60,426 bases of DNA from an uncultured Clostridium sp. (GTDB lineage: Bacteria > Bacillota > Clostridia > Lachnospirales > Lachnospiraceae). Shown here one piece after another: positions 33,468-42,410 of the stretch (position 1 is the stretch's first letter; the number at the start of each line of letters is the position of its first letter). The stretch is taken from NCBI GenBank assembly GCA_937885015.1, contig CALAAS010000049.1, forward strand, positions 1 to 60,426. The letters run 5' to 3'. Under the pieces are notes generated by a model, which had not been told where the DNA came from, did no database searches, and worked only from the letters and a program-made list of their open reading frames with translations. The translations under genes and the position numbers were made by a program.

Positions 33468-34604
33468 ATGGGCGATAGACAGGGGGAGATCCGACAGAGA
33501 ACGGCGAAGCAGATTGTGGATGCGGTAAGCGATGTATGCGGACAGAATATCAATTTTATTGATGCGGAGGGTATTATCATTGCCAGTACCGATGCGGCCA
33601 GGGTGGGAAGGTTTCATGAGATTGGACGTCGGACTGCGCTTTTGGGCCGTGTCATTGAAGTGGAAAGGAGAGAGGCATTTTCCGGCACCCAGGAGGGGGT
33701 CAATGTACCGATCATCTACCACGGGAGAGTGACCGGCGTGGTGGGGATCAGCGGAGATCCAAAGGAGGTAAGGAGGTACGGCAGCCTGGCGCGGAAAATC
33801 GCAGTGCTGCTCCTTCGGGAAAGGGAATCAGATCTGGAACGGATCAATCGGAGGGAGCGGATGAGTTACCGTCTCCGCTGCCTGTTGGGGGAAAATGAAG
33901 AGTCACGTCCGGAGACGTTTGAGGCGTTCCTGGAGGAATTTCAGCTGCAGCGTCAGACACGGTTTTGTACGGCTTTGCTCTGTCTGCGGGATTCGGCGGA
34001 TACGGCAGAGGAGCTTCAGGAGAGGCAGGAGGAAAAAGCTTCGCCGGAGCAGGCGGTTTACCGGATGCTGGAAGCCAGTGGATCCCCCTATTATGCGTTC
34101 TGGTACCCCAACTCTTATGTTCTTCTTCTGTCTGCCGGACAGCGGGATAGCGGGCGGGAGCTGCTCTGTCAGCTGGCGGGGCAATATCCAGACTGTGTGA
34201 GAATTGGAATGGGAAATCTGCGGGAGCTGGAAAGGCAGGAACAATCCTACCGGGAGGCCCAGCTGGCAGTGGAAAGCCTGGGGGCCGGCGGCGGGTTTGC
34301 GGTGTATGAGGAGATGGACTTGCACCTTTTAGTAAGCGGTATTTCCAGGGAAAACCGGGAATTGTTTCTGGAAAAGACAGTGGGGCGTCTGGGGGAAGAG
34401 GATCTGGCGCTTTTGCAGGTTTATTTTGAAGAAGAAACATCGCTGATCCGGACCAGCCAGCGGCTGCATCTGCACAAAAACACCCTGCAGTATCGTCTGA
34501 ACCGGATTGAGCGTCTCTGCGGCTATGATCCGCGAACCTTCCGGGAGGCGGTGGTACTGTACTGTGGACTGCGGCTTCTGGGAACGCAGAAAAAAACTCC
34601 TTGA
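33468..34604 (+). CDS. cdaR: CdaR family (sugar diacid) transcriptional regulator
   Basis: A 378-aa regulator. The N-terminal diacid-recognition domain (IVDAVSDVCGQNINFIDAEG near residue 15; VNVPIIYHGRVTGVVGISG near 80) and C-terminal PucR/CdaR HTH (LIRTSQRLHLHKNTLQYRLN near 325) are clear, with a GGDEF-like linker between. CdaR proteins activate glycerate and sugar-diacid genes, here presumably the divergent glycerate kinase. ATG 33468 follows GGGAGGGG; an upstream in-frame start at 33450 lies before that RBS. Confidence 0.93.
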   Translation: MGDRQGEIRQRTAKQIVDAVSDVCGQNINFIDAEGIIIASTDAARVGRFHEIGRRTALLGRVIEVERREAFSGTQEGVNVPIIYHGRVTGVVGISGDPKEVRRYGSLARKIAVLLLRERESDLERINRRERMSYRLRCLLGENEESRPETFEAFLEEFQLQRQTRFCTALLCLRDSADTAEELQERQEEKASPEQAVYRMLEASGSPYYAFWYPNSYVLLLSAGQRDSGRELLCQLAGQYPDCVRIGMGNLRELERQEQSYREAQLAVESLGAGGGFAVYEEMDLHLLVSGISRENRELFLEKTVGRLGEEDLALLQVYFEEETSLIRTSQRLHLHKNTLQYRLNRIERLCGYDPRTFREAVVLYCGLRLLGTQKKTP

Positions 34605-34629
34605 ACTTTCCGAAGAAAGGTGTTATACT
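34601..34629 (+). promoter_or_regulatory. Promoter of the rimP-ribF operon
   Basis: TTGAAC (34601-34606), 17-bp spacer, TATACT (34624-34629). The -35 box overlaps the stop codon of cdaR. Confidence 0.8.
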
Positions 34630-34660
34630 TTTAGCGATACCATAATAAACTGACTAGAGA

Positions 34661-34680
34661 GAGTGGACAGAAGTCCACTC
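34661..34680 (+). ncRNA. Leader hairpin of the rimP operon
   Basis: GAGTGGAC-AGAA-GTCCACTC, a perfect 8-bp stem followed by TTTCCATTTGTTT, 44 bases before rimP. It may be a weak attenuator or target for autoregulation by NusA; the U-tract is broken. Confidence 0.6.
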
Positions 34681-34723
34681 TTTCCATTTGTTTAGCGGAA
34701 AAAACAGGAAAGGTGGTGGAGAT

Positions 34724-35191
34724 ATGGCAAAAGGAGAACAGTATGAGGCAAGAGTAGAGGCCTGGCTGACGCCGGTTCTGGCGGAACGTCAGTTTGAACT
34801 GGTGGATGTGGAGTATGTGCGGGAGGTCGGTGTCTGGTATCTGCGCTGCTATATAGATAAGGAAGGCGGGATTACCGTGGATGACTGTGAGATTATCAGC
34901 CGGCTTCTGGGCGACTGGCTGGATCAGGAGGATTTTATCGCGGATAGCTATATATTGGAGGTCAGCTCGCCGGGACTGGGGCGGCCGTTGAAGAAGGAAA
35001 AGGATTTTGTCCGCAGCGTTGGAAAAGAGGTGGAGCTGCGCCTCTATAAGCCCATTGACAAACAGAAAGAATTTACAGGCACGCTGGTATCTTTTGATGC
35101 GGATACGGTTACGATCGCGCTGGAAGACGGAAGCGAGCGTGCATTCGAAAAAACAGGAATTGCTTTAATACGTCTGGCCTTTGATTTTTAG
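34724..35191 (+). CDS. rimP: Ribosome maturation factor RimP
   Basis: A 155-aa factor for 30S subunit maturation. Conserved blocks are LVDVEYVREVGVWYLRCYID, GGITVDDCEIISRLLGDWLD and ILEVSSPGLGRPL, with a C-terminal SH3-like barrel. ATG 34724 follows AGGTGGTGGAGAT. It is first in the operon and lies 21 bases before nusA. Confidence 0.96.
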   Translation: MAKGEQYEARVEAWLTPVLAERQFELVDVEYVREVGVWYLRCYIDKEGGITVDDCEIISRLLGDWLDQEDFIADSYILEVSSPGLGRPLKKEKDFVRSVGKEVELRLYKPIDKQKEFTGTLVSFDADTVTIALEDGSERAFEKTGIALIRLAFDF

Positions 35192-35212
35192 ACGGTGGGA
35201 GGATAAAAGAAA

Positions 35213-36409
35213 ATGAATAAAGAGTTGATTGAAGCGTTAAACGTGCTGGAGAAGGAAAATAATGTCAGTAAAGACGTCCTTTTAGAGGCCATTGAAAATT
35301 CTCTGCTGACAGCCTGCAAGAACCACTTCGGAAAGGCCGACAATGTCAGAGTCAACATCAACCGCGAGACGGGAGATTTTTCTGTCTATGCGGAGAAAGA
35401 AGTTGTGGAGGACGTGGAAGATCCCATGCTGCAGATCAGCCTGGCAGAGGCGAAGATGCTGAATGGCAAGTACGATCTGGGGGATGTGGTTCATGTCTCG
35501 ATCAATTCCAAAGAATTTGGACGGATTGCTACGCAGAATGCAAAGAACGTCATTCTTCAGAAAATTCGTGAGGAAGAGAGAAAGGCACTTTTCAATGACT
35601 GGTACTGCAAGGAAAAGGATGTGGTGACAGGAATTGTACAGCGCTATGTGAATCGGAACGTCTGTATTGATCTGGGTAAGATTGATGCGATCTTAAATGA
35701 GAGCGAGCAGGTAAAGGGAGAGATTTTTAAACCCACGGAGCGAATCAAGCTTTACGTTCTGGAGGTAAAGGATACCAATAAAGGACCGAGAATTACCGTG
35801 TCCAGAACTCATCCGGATCTGGTAAAACGCCTTTTTGAATCGGAGGTTGCGGAAGTCCGGGACGGTACGGTGGAGATTAAAGCCATTGCCAGAGAGGCAG
35901 GCTCCAGAACGAAAATTGCCGTGAGCTCCAATGATCCCAATGTGGATCCGGTGGGAGCCTGCGTCGGCGTCAACGGTGCCAGAGTCGGAGCTGTGGTAAG
36001 CGAGCTGCGCGGTGAGAAGATTGATATTATCAACTGGGATGAGAACCCGGCATTCCTCATTGAAAATGCGCTGAGTCCGGCCAAGGTGATTCTGGTGGCA
36101 GCTGATGAGGAGGAGCGGGAGGCACAGGTAATCGTTCCGGATTACCAGCTTTCCCTGGCCATTGGTAAGGAAGGACAGAATGCCCGCCTGGCTGCCCGCC
36201 TGACGGGATACAAGATTGATATAAAGAGCGAGACCCAGGCCAGAGAGTCAGGACTTCTGGATGATCTGGAAATGGGATATGAAGACGGCTTTGAGGGATA
36301 TACAGACGAACCGCTGATCGGAAACGGCGAAGAAGACTTCCTGGAGGAAGTCCCGGGAGAAAATCTGGAAGACGGCGGTGAGAATCAGGCTGAAAGCTGC
36401 CAGGAGTGA
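35213..36409 (+). CDS. nusA: Transcription termination/antitermination factor NusA
   Basis: A 398-aa protein with an N-terminal RNA polymerase-binding domain, S1 domain (about 135-200; VTGIVQRYVNRNVCIDLGKI) and KH1/KH2 domains (VGACVGVNGARV; LAIGKEGQNARLAARLTGYK). The C-terminus is an acidic tail rather than the acidic repeats of enterobacterial NusA, as normal in Firmicutes. It modulates pausing and termination and could act on the leader hairpin upstream. Confidence 0.97.
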   Translation: MNKELIEALNVLEKENNVSKDVLLEAIENSLLTACKNHFGKADNVRVNINRETGDFSVYAEKEVVEDVEDPMLQISLAEAKMLNGKYDLGDVVHVSINSKEFGRIATQNAKNVILQKIREEERKALFNDWYCKEKDVVTGIVQRYVNRNVCIDLGKIDAILNESEQVKGEIFKPTERIKLYVLEVKDTNKGPRITVSRTHPDLVKRLFESEVAEVRDGTVEIKAIAREAGSRTKIAVSSNDPNVDPVGACVGVNGARVGAVVSELRGEKIDIINWDENPAFLIENALSPAKVILVAADEEEREAQVIVPDYQLSLAIGKEGQNARLAARLTGYKIDIKSETQARESGLLDDLEMGYEDGFEGYTDEPLIGNGEEDFLEEVPGENLEDGGENQAESCQE

Positions 36410-36463
36410 TGATCTGTTTCACAGGTGGCCGGATAAAATGAATGGATTGGGAAGTGATAGAAC

Positions 36464-36739
36464 GTGAGTACAAAAAAGATACCGCTCCGGCAGTGCATTG
36501 GCTGCGGGGAGATGAAAAATAAAAAAGAGATGATTCGGGTTCTCCGGACAACAGAAGAATCCATTGTCATTGATGCGACAGGCAGAAAAAACGGACGCGG
36601 CGCATATCTGTGCCCCTCCATGGACTGCTACCGGAAGGCGGTAAAAAATAAGGGCCTGGAACGTTCTCTGAAAATGGCCATTCCGAAGGACGTTTATGAA
36701 ACTCTGGAAAAGGAGATGGAGCAGCTTGGAGAATCGTAA
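36464..36739 (+). CDS. rnpM: RNase P modulator RnpM (YlxR family)
   Basis: A 91-aa basic protein with the YlxR fold. RQCIGCGEMKNKKEMIRV carries a Cys pair (CxxC near residue 11), and GRGAYLCPSMDCYRKAVKNK is the typical second motif. In Bacillus it binds RNase P RNA. The start is GTG at 36464. It overlaps ylxQ by 14 bases. Confidence 0.93.
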   Translation: MSTKKIPLRQCIGCGEMKNKKEMIRVLRTTEESIVIDATGRKNGRGAYLCPSMDCYRKAVKNKGLERSLKMAIPKDVYETLEKEMEQLGES

Positions 36740-37037
36740 GAAGGTGCTGAATCTTCTGGGACTTGCTACGAAGGCAGGGAAGATTGCCAGCGGCGAGTTT
36801 ATGACGGAAAAGAGTGTCAAAGAGGGAAGAGCCAGCCTGGTAATTGTCTCGGAAGAGGCGTCAGACAATACCAGAAAGATGTTTTTGAATCTGTGTACTT
36901 ACTATAAAGTCCCGATGTATTTATTTGGAACCAAAGAGGAGCTGGGGCATGCCATGGGAAAGGAGTTTCGCGCTTCCCTGGCAGTGCTGGATTCCGGATT
37001 TTCAAAGGCGCTTGTAAAACAGATGGAACGGAGGTAG
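36726..37037 (+). CDS. L7Ae-family ribosomal/K-turn protein (YlxQ)
   Basis: A 103-aa small RNA-binding protein of the L7Ae/L30e/S12e family with the diagnostic VLNLLGLATKAGKIASGE start and ASLVIVSEEASDNTRKMF. I favour the TTG at 36726, which places AGGAG 10 bases upstream and gives the usual short N-terminus; ATG 36696 would add ten Trp/Arg-rich residues that do not fit the family. It probably binds K-turn RNA. Confidence 0.9.
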   Translation: MENRKKVLNLLGLATKAGKIASGEFMTEKSVKEGRASLVIVSEEASDNTRKMFLNLCTYYKVPMYLFGTKEELGHAMGKEFRASLAVLDSGFSKALVKQMERR

Positions 37038-37042
37038 TGAGT

Positions 37043-40000
37043 ATGAGAGTCAATGAGTTATCAAAGGAATTGGGAAAATCCAATAAAGAAGTGTTAGAGA
37101 TACTGCAGAAAAATCATTTTGATGTCAAGAGTCATTCCTCCGGTATTACGGAGGAGCAGGCAGCGGTGGTGCGGCGCTCTCTGCGGGGAGAGGCGCATCC
37201 GGAAACGATTTCAAAATCAGATACAGGAAAGGCGGAAACAAAGCGAGTGGAAGATATAAGGAAAGAGCCAATAAAGGCAGAGACAAAAGAATTAGAGAAA
37301 CAGGCGGCGGAGAAACCGGCTGATCCGCCGAAAAAGAGAATTGCGGCCGTGTACCGTCCGCAGAACAGCACTCAGATGAGCCGCGGTCGCTCCGGAAACC
37401 GCAGCCAGGCTGGAGGCGGAAACCGTCCGGTATCTGCCCAGAGTCAGTCCGGCACCGGCAGCCGTCCGGCACCGGCAGCTGCTGGAAACCGTCCGTCTGC
37501 GCCGGTTCAGAGCCAGGCTGCAGCGCCGACACCGGTTCAGAACCAGAAAGCGGAAGCGGCACCGCAGAGTGCGGCACCGACAGCCGGATCCCGCGACGGC
37601 CAGAGCAGTTATCAGAATCGCGATGGCCAGAGAGGCGGCTATCAGAACCGCGATGGTCAGGGCGGTTACCAGAATCGTGACGGCCAGAGAGGCGGCTATC
37701 AGAACCGCGACGGCCAGAGAGGCGGCTACCAGAACCGCGACGGCCAGAGAGGCGGCTATCAGAATCGCGACGGCCAGAGAGGCGGCTATCAGAACCGCGA
37801 CGGCCAGAGAGGCGGCTATCAGAATCGCGACGGTCAGGGCGGTTACCAGAACCGTGACGGCCAGAGAGGCGGCTATCAGAATCGCGATGGCCAGAGAGGC
37901 GGCTATCAGAACCGCGACGGCCAGGGCGGTTACCAGAATCGTGATGGCCAGAGAGGCGGTTATCAGAACCGCGATGGTCAGAGAGGCGGCTACCAGAACC
38001 GTGACGGCCAGGGCGGCTATCAGAACCGTGACGGCCAGAGAGGCGGCTATCAGAACCGTGACGGCCAGAGAGGCGCTTATCAGAACCGCGACGGTCAGGG
38101 CGGACGCGGCGGACTGTCCATTCCCAAGCCTTCTTTTGACGGGGCGGTGGTACAGAAACCGCAGAATAATAAGCAGAATAAAAATGCATATAAGAATGAC
38201 CGATATGACAAGATTGACCACGAGGAGGAGATGCGCTCCAGGCAGGGAAGAGGCGGAAAGAACAGCAAAAATGCTGTACAGCAGCCTCAGAAGAAGGCAG
38301 AGGCAAAGGTTGAAGAAATCAAGACCATTGTGATTCCTGAGACGATTACCATCAAAGAGCTGGCAGAGAAGATGAAGCTGCAGCCTTCTGCTATTGTGAA
38401 GAAGCTGTTCCTGCAGGGGAAGGTGGTAACCATCAATCAGGAAGTGGATTACGATCAGGCGGAAGAGATTGCCATGGAGTTTGAGGTTCTCTGCGAGAAA
38501 GAGGAGAAGGTTGACGTAATCGAAGAGCTTCTCCGGGAGGACGAAGAGGATGAGAAAGATATGATCGTCCGTCCGCCGGTTGTCTGTGTTATGGGACACG
38601 TTGACCACGGTAAAACCTCTCTTCTGGATGCCATCCGTCAGACCAATGTGACAGCCCGCGAGGCAGGCGGAATTACGCAGCATATCGGCGCTTACATGGT
38701 GGAGGTAAACGGACAGAAGATTACCTTCCTGGATACCCCGGGGCATGAGGCATTTACAGCAATGCGTATGCGCGGTGCCAAATCCACGGACATTGCGATC
38801 CTGGTGGTGGCGGCCGACGATGGCGTAATGCCTCAGACCATCGAGGCAATCAACCATGCCAAGGCAGCAGGGGTTGAGATTATTGTTGCTATCAATAAGA
38901 TTGATAAGCCAAGCGCCAATATTGAGCGTGTAAAACAGGAGCTGATTGAGCATGAACTGGTTCCGGAGGACTGGGGTGGAAGCACCATCTTCGTTCCAGT
39001 ATCGGCCCACACGAAGGAAGGTATCCAGGAGCTGCTGGAAATGGTTCTTTTGACGGCAGAGGTAAAAGAGCTGAAGGCGAACCCCAACCGGAATGCAAGA
39101 GGCCTTGTGATAGAGGCGGAGCTTGATAAGGGAAAAGGACCGGTTGCTACGGTTCTGGTACAGAAGGGTACGCTCCATGTGGGCGATCCCATTGCGGCTG
39201 GGGCATGCTTCGGTAAGGTCCGCGCCATGATGGATGACAAGGGACGCCGCGTCAAAGAGGCCGGTCCGTCCACGCCGGTGGAGATTCTTGGCTTAAATGA
39301 CGTGCCCAATGCCGGCGAGGTATTTGTGCAGACGGACAATGAAAAAGAGGCCAGAGGCTTTGCGGAGACGTTTATTTCAGAGGGCAAGAATAAACTGATT
39401 GAAGATACGAAGATGAAACTTTCCCTGGATGATCTCTTCTCCCAGATTAAGGCCGGAAATGTAAAGGAACTGCCTCTGATTGTGAAGGCAGATGTACAGG
39501 GTTCGGTAGAGGCTGTAAAACAGAGCCTTGTGAAGCTCTCCAATGAGGAAGTGGTAATTAAGGTAATCCACGGCGGTGTCGGCGCCATCAATGAGTCGGA
39601 TGTGAGCCTGGCGGCAGCCTCCAATGCCATTATCATCGGCTTTAACGTCCGCCCGGATGCAACGGCTAAGTCCATTGCAGAGCGGGAGAAGGTGGATGTG
39701 CGTCTGTATCGGGTAATCTATCAGGCTATCGAGGACGTGGAGGCAGCCATGAAGGGTATGCTGGATCCGGTGTTCGAGGAGCAGATTATTGGTCACGCGG
39801 TGGTTCGTCAGACTTTCAAGGCATCCGGTGTGGGCACCATTGCCGGTTCGTACGTACTGGATGGAAAGTTCCAGAGAGGCTGCAAGGCAAGAATTACCCG
39901 CGATGGCGAGCAGATTTTCGACGGCCCGCTGGCATCCTTAAAACGCTTCAAGGACGATGTGAAGGAAGTCAATGCCGGTTACGAGTGCGGTCTTGTGTTT

Positions 40001-40069
40001 GAGAAGTTCAATGATCTCCAGGAAGATGATATGATTGAGGCATATGCCATGGTGGAGGTTCCCCGCTGA
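37043..40069 (+). CDS. infB: Translation initiation factor IF-2
   Basis: A 1008-aa GTPase that brings fMet-tRNA to the 30S subunit. An N-terminal IF2_N motif (MRVNELSKELGKSNKEVLEI) is followed by a long low-complexity region. This includes 17 tandem copies of a 9-10-residue unit, GGYQNRDGQ(R), at residues 188-352. A second IF2_N (TIKELAEKMKLQPSAIVKKL) comes next, then the G domain from about 517: GHVDHGKTSL, DTPGHEAF, NKID. C-terminal C1/C2 domains are complete. ATG 37043 is 8 nt from GGAGG; GTG 37037 would be 2 nt away. The repeat unit is unusual for IF-2. Confidence 0.97.
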   Translation: MRVNELSKELGKSNKEVLEILQKNHFDVKSHSSGITEEQAAVVRRSLRGEAHPETISKSDTGKAETKRVEDIRKEPIKAETKELEKQAAEKPADPPKKRIAAVYRPQNSTQMSRGRSGNRSQAGGGNRPVSAQSQSGTGSRPAPAAAGNRPSAPVQSQAAAPTPVQNQKAEAAPQSAAPTAGSRDGQSSYQNRDGQRGGYQNRDGQGGYQNRDGQRGGYQNRDGQRGGYQNRDGQRGGYQNRDGQRGGYQNRDGQRGGYQNRDGQGGYQNRDGQRGGYQNRDGQRGGYQNRDGQGGYQNRDGQRGGYQNRDGQRGGYQNRDGQGGYQNRDGQRGGYQNRDGQRGAYQNRDGQGGRGGLSIPKPSFDGAVVQKPQNNKQNKNAYKNDRYDKIDHEEEMRSRQGRGGKNSKNAVQQPQKKAEAKVEEIKTIVIPETITIKELAEKMKLQPSAIVKKLFLQGKVVTINQEVDYDQAEEIAMEFEVLCEKEEKVDVIEELLREDEEDEKDMIVRPPVVCVMGHVDHGKTSLLDAIRQTNVTAREAGGITQHIGAYMVEVNGQKITFLDTPGHEAFTAMRMRGAKSTDIAILVVAADDGVMPQTIEAINHAKAAGVEIIVAINKIDKPSANIERVKQELIEHELVPEDWGGSTIFVPVSAHTKEGIQELLEMVLLTAEVKELKANPNRNARGLVIEAELDKGKGPVATVLVQKGTLHVGDPIAAGACFGKVRAMMDDKGRRVKEAGPSTPVEILGLNDVPNAGEVFVQTDNEKEARGFAETFISEGKNKLIEDTKMKLSLDDLFSQIKAGNVKELPLIVKADVQGSVEAVKQSLVKLSNEEVVIKVIHGGVGAINESDVSLAAASNAIIIGFNVRPDATAKSIAEREKVDVRLYRVIYQAIEDVEAAMKGMLDPVFEEQIIGHAVVRQTFKASGVGTIAGSYVLDGKFQRGCKARITRDGEQIFDGPLASLKRFKDDVKEVNAGYECGLVFEKFNDLQEDDMIEAYAMVEVPR
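37604..38098 (+). repeat. 17-copy tandem repeat inside infB
   Basis: Units of 27 or 30 bases encode GGYQNRDGQ with or without Arg. Copies 9-17 follow a higher-order order of two long and one short unit (87 bp), showing block duplication. Unit number is probably variable between strains. All six frames stay open here, producing false long frames on both strands. Confidence 0.97.
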
Positions 40070-40114
40070 TAGCTGCGGGGCGCCCCGCGGGGCGGAAAGT
40101 GAGGCAGCAGGAAT

Positions 40115-40507
40115 ATGCGCAAAAACAGCATTAAAAATACGAGAATTAACAGTGAAGTGCAGAGAGAGCTGAGTGCGATCATCAGCCGGGAACTGAAGGA
40201 TCCGAGAATCCACCCCATGACTACGGTGGTGGCAGTGGAGGTTACGCCGGATCTGAAATACTGCAGGGCCTATATCAGTGTTTTGGGAAGCGAAGAGGCA
40301 GGAAAGGATACGATTCAGGGACTGCGAAGCGCCGTTGGATTTATTCGCACGCAGCTGGCAAAGCGGATTAACCTGCGAAATACGCCGGAGCTTACCTTTA
40401 TTCTGGATCAGTCCATTGAGTACGGCGTCCACATGACACGGCTCATCAATGAGGTAACGGAAAACCTGAGAGATTCTGAGGCGGGAGATGAGGAAGAGAA
40501 TGAATAA
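40115..40507 (+). CDS. rbfA: 30S ribosome-binding factor A
   Basis: A 130-aa KH-like protein for late 30S maturation and cold adaptation. RINSEVQRELSAIISRELKDP and DLKYCRAYISVLG are standard motifs, and RNTPELTFILDQSIEYG the third. It follows infB after 45 bases and overlaps nrnA by 8. Confidence 0.96.
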   Translation: MRKNSIKNTRINSEVQRELSAIISRELKDPRIHPMTTVVAVEVTPDLKYCRAYISVLGSEEAGKDTIQGLRSAVGFIRTQLAKRINLRNTPELTFILDQSIEYGVHMTRLINEVTENLRDSEAGDEEENE

Positions 40508-41480
40508 AAATGTTCTGGAGCAGTGTCTGGAAGGGGCCGGGCGGGTTGTGCTGCTGGGCCATATTCATCCGGATGGAGACTGTATCGGCACAAGTCTGGG
40601 GCTCTATAACTACCTGAAGGAGCAGTATCCGCAGTTGGAGACGGAGATTGTTCTGGATCATCCGGCGGAAAAATTTTCCTACTTAAGATATTTTGACGAG
40701 ATTCAGGTGACAGTTCAGGCGGAAAAAGAGCCTTTTGATGTGTGTATTACCCTGGACTGCAGTGACCGGGAGCGACTGGGGGAGTATGGCACCTATTTTG
40801 ACAGGGCGAAACGAACCCTCTGCATCGATCATCACAGAACCAACGGAGGATTTGCAGAAGAAAACCATATTCTTCCAGGTGCCAGCTCCTGCAGTGAGGT
40901 GGTGTACGGACTGCTCCGGGAGGAGGCCATCAGCCGGGAGACGGCGGAGTGCCTGTATACGGGGATTGTCCATGATACGGGGGTTTTCAAGTTCAATTCC
41001 ACGACCCGGAGGACCATGGAGATCGCTGGAAGCCTCATGGAAAAAGGGGTGGACTGTGCCCGGATCATTGATGACAGCTTTTACCGGAAGACGTATGTGC
41101 AGAATCAGGCCCTCGGAAAGGCGCTTTTGAATGCAGAGCTTATTCTGAACGGGGCGTGTATCTGTTCTTCCTTAAGTACAGCAGAGCTTTCGCAGTATGG
41201 CGCAGATACCAATGATCTGGATGGGATCATTGACCAGCTTCGGATTACGGCGGGGGTGGAATGTGCCATTTTCATCTACGAAAAGGCAGAGCAGGAGTAT
41301 AAGGTCAGCCTCCGCTCCAATGCGGTGGTGGATGTGAGCCGAATCGCCCAGAGCTTTGGAGGAGGCGGTCATAAATTTGCGGCCGGCTGTACCGTTTCGG
41401 GCGCCAGCCAGGAGGTCATCAGCCGGGTGGCGGCCTGTGTGAAGGAGCAGCTGGACCGGCAGAATGCGGAGCAGATATGA
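40500..41480 (+). CDS. nrnA: NanoRNase/pAp phosphatase NrnA (DHH-DHHA1)
   Basis: A 326-aa phosphoesterase degrading nanoRNAs, pAp and, in many Firmicutes, pApA from c-di-AMP. Metal motifs: HIHPDGDCIGTS near residue 21, TLDCSDRE near 84 and CIDHHRTNG near 109 (DHH); DHHA1 ends with SFGGGGHKFAAG near 290. ATG 40500 is chosen because AGGAAG precedes it; ATG 40488 is also possible. It overlaps rbfA and truB, as usual in this operon. Confidence 0.94.
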   Translation: MNKNVLEQCLEGAGRVVLLGHIHPDGDCIGTSLGLYNYLKEQYPQLETEIVLDHPAEKFSYLRYFDEIQVTVQAEKEPFDVCITLDCSDRERLGEYGTYFDRAKRTLCIDHHRTNGGFAEENHILPGASSCSEVVYGLLREEAISRETAECLYTGIVHDTGVFKFNSTTRRTMEIAGSLMEKGVDCARIIDDSFYRKTYVQNQALGKALLNAELILNGACICSSLSTAELSQYGADTNDLDGIIDQLRITAGVECAIFIYEKAEQEYKVSLRSNAVVDVSRIAQSFGGGGHKFAAGCTVSGASQEVISRVAACVKEQLDRQNAEQI

Positions 41481-42409
41481 TTCACGGAGTAATCAATATA
41501 TATAAAGAACCAGGTTACACGTCCCACGATGTGGTGGCGAAGCTCCGGGGGATTTTGAAACAGAAAAAAATAGGTCATACGGGGACTCTGGATCCGGCTG
41601 CAGAAGGCGTTTTGCCGGTCTGCCTGGGTACGGGGACAAAACTCTGTGATCTCTTGACAGACAAGCGGAAAACCTATCGGGCTGTTCTGCTGCTGGGGGT
41701 GGAGACGGATACCCAGGACACTACGGGAACGGTGCTTTCGGAGAAAACGACAGAGAACATTACAGAAGAGGCGGTCCGGGCGGCTGCCAGGCAGTTTGTG
41801 GGGCCGTATCTTCAGATTCCGCCCATGTATTCTGCCCTGAAGGTAAATGGAAAGAAGCTCTACGAGCTGGCAAGAGAGGGCCGGGAGGTGGAGCGGGCGG
41901 CAAGACCGGTGGAGATTTATGAGCTTACCATCGAGGAGATTACACTTCCGCGGGTAACTATGACGGTGACCTGTTCTAAAGGAACGTATATCCGCACCCT
42001 GTGCCATGATATCGGCCAGGCTTTGGGGTGCGGGGGCTGTATGGAACACCTGATCCGCACCCGGGTAGAGCGGTTTGAGAGGAAGGACAGCCTGCGCTTG
42101 CGGGAGGTGGAGGAACTGGTAAAGGCCGGACGGATCACAGAGGCGGTTATTCCGGTGGATGAAATGTTTTTGGACAGTCCGGCCTTCGTATCCAAAGACG
42201 CGGTGCTGGACCGGATGCTTCGGAACGGGAATCCGTTTCCGGATCATTTCTGTGAGTGCCCGGTAAAAATGGATTCGTCAGAGCAGAGTCTGGAAAGAAC
42301 CATTCGGCTCCGGGTCTATGACAGCAGCGGAACCTTTATCGGACTTTACGTATATCAGAGTGACCGGAGACAGTGGAAACCGGAAAAGATTTTTCTGGGA
42401 GGAGAATAA
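41477..42409 (+). CDS. truB: tRNA pseudouridine(55) synthase TruB
   Basis: A 310-aa enzyme that makes pseudouridine 55 in the tRNA T-loop. Catalytic Asp is in HTGTLDPAAEGVLPV near residue 37; RKTYRAVLLLGVETDTQDTT and CSKGTYIRTLCHDIG are further signatures. The C-terminal extension beyond about 215 ends with a PUA-like part. The ATGA overlap with nrnA indicates coupling. Confidence 0.96.
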   Translation: MIHGVINIYKEPGYTSHDVVAKLRGILKQKKIGHTGTLDPAAEGVLPVCLGTGTKLCDLLTDKRKTYRAVLLLGVETDTQDTTGTVLSEKTTENITEEAVRAAARQFVGPYLQIPPMYSALKVNGKKLYELAREGREVERAARPVEIYELTIEEITLPRVTMTVTCSKGTYIRTLCHDIGQALGCGGCMEHLIRTRVERFERKDSLRLREVEELVKAGRITEAVIPVDEMFLDSPAFVSKDAVLDRMLRNGNPFPDHFCECPVKMDSSEQSLERTIRLRVYDSSGTFIGLYVYQSDRRQWKPEKIFLGGE

Positions 42410-42410
42410 A

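Noticed and set aside
37292..39178. Long minus-strand frame opposite infB, and long alternative frames in the repeat block
   Set aside because: They exist because the IF-2 repeat unit has no stop in any frame. They lack RBS and family features, and infB is certain.
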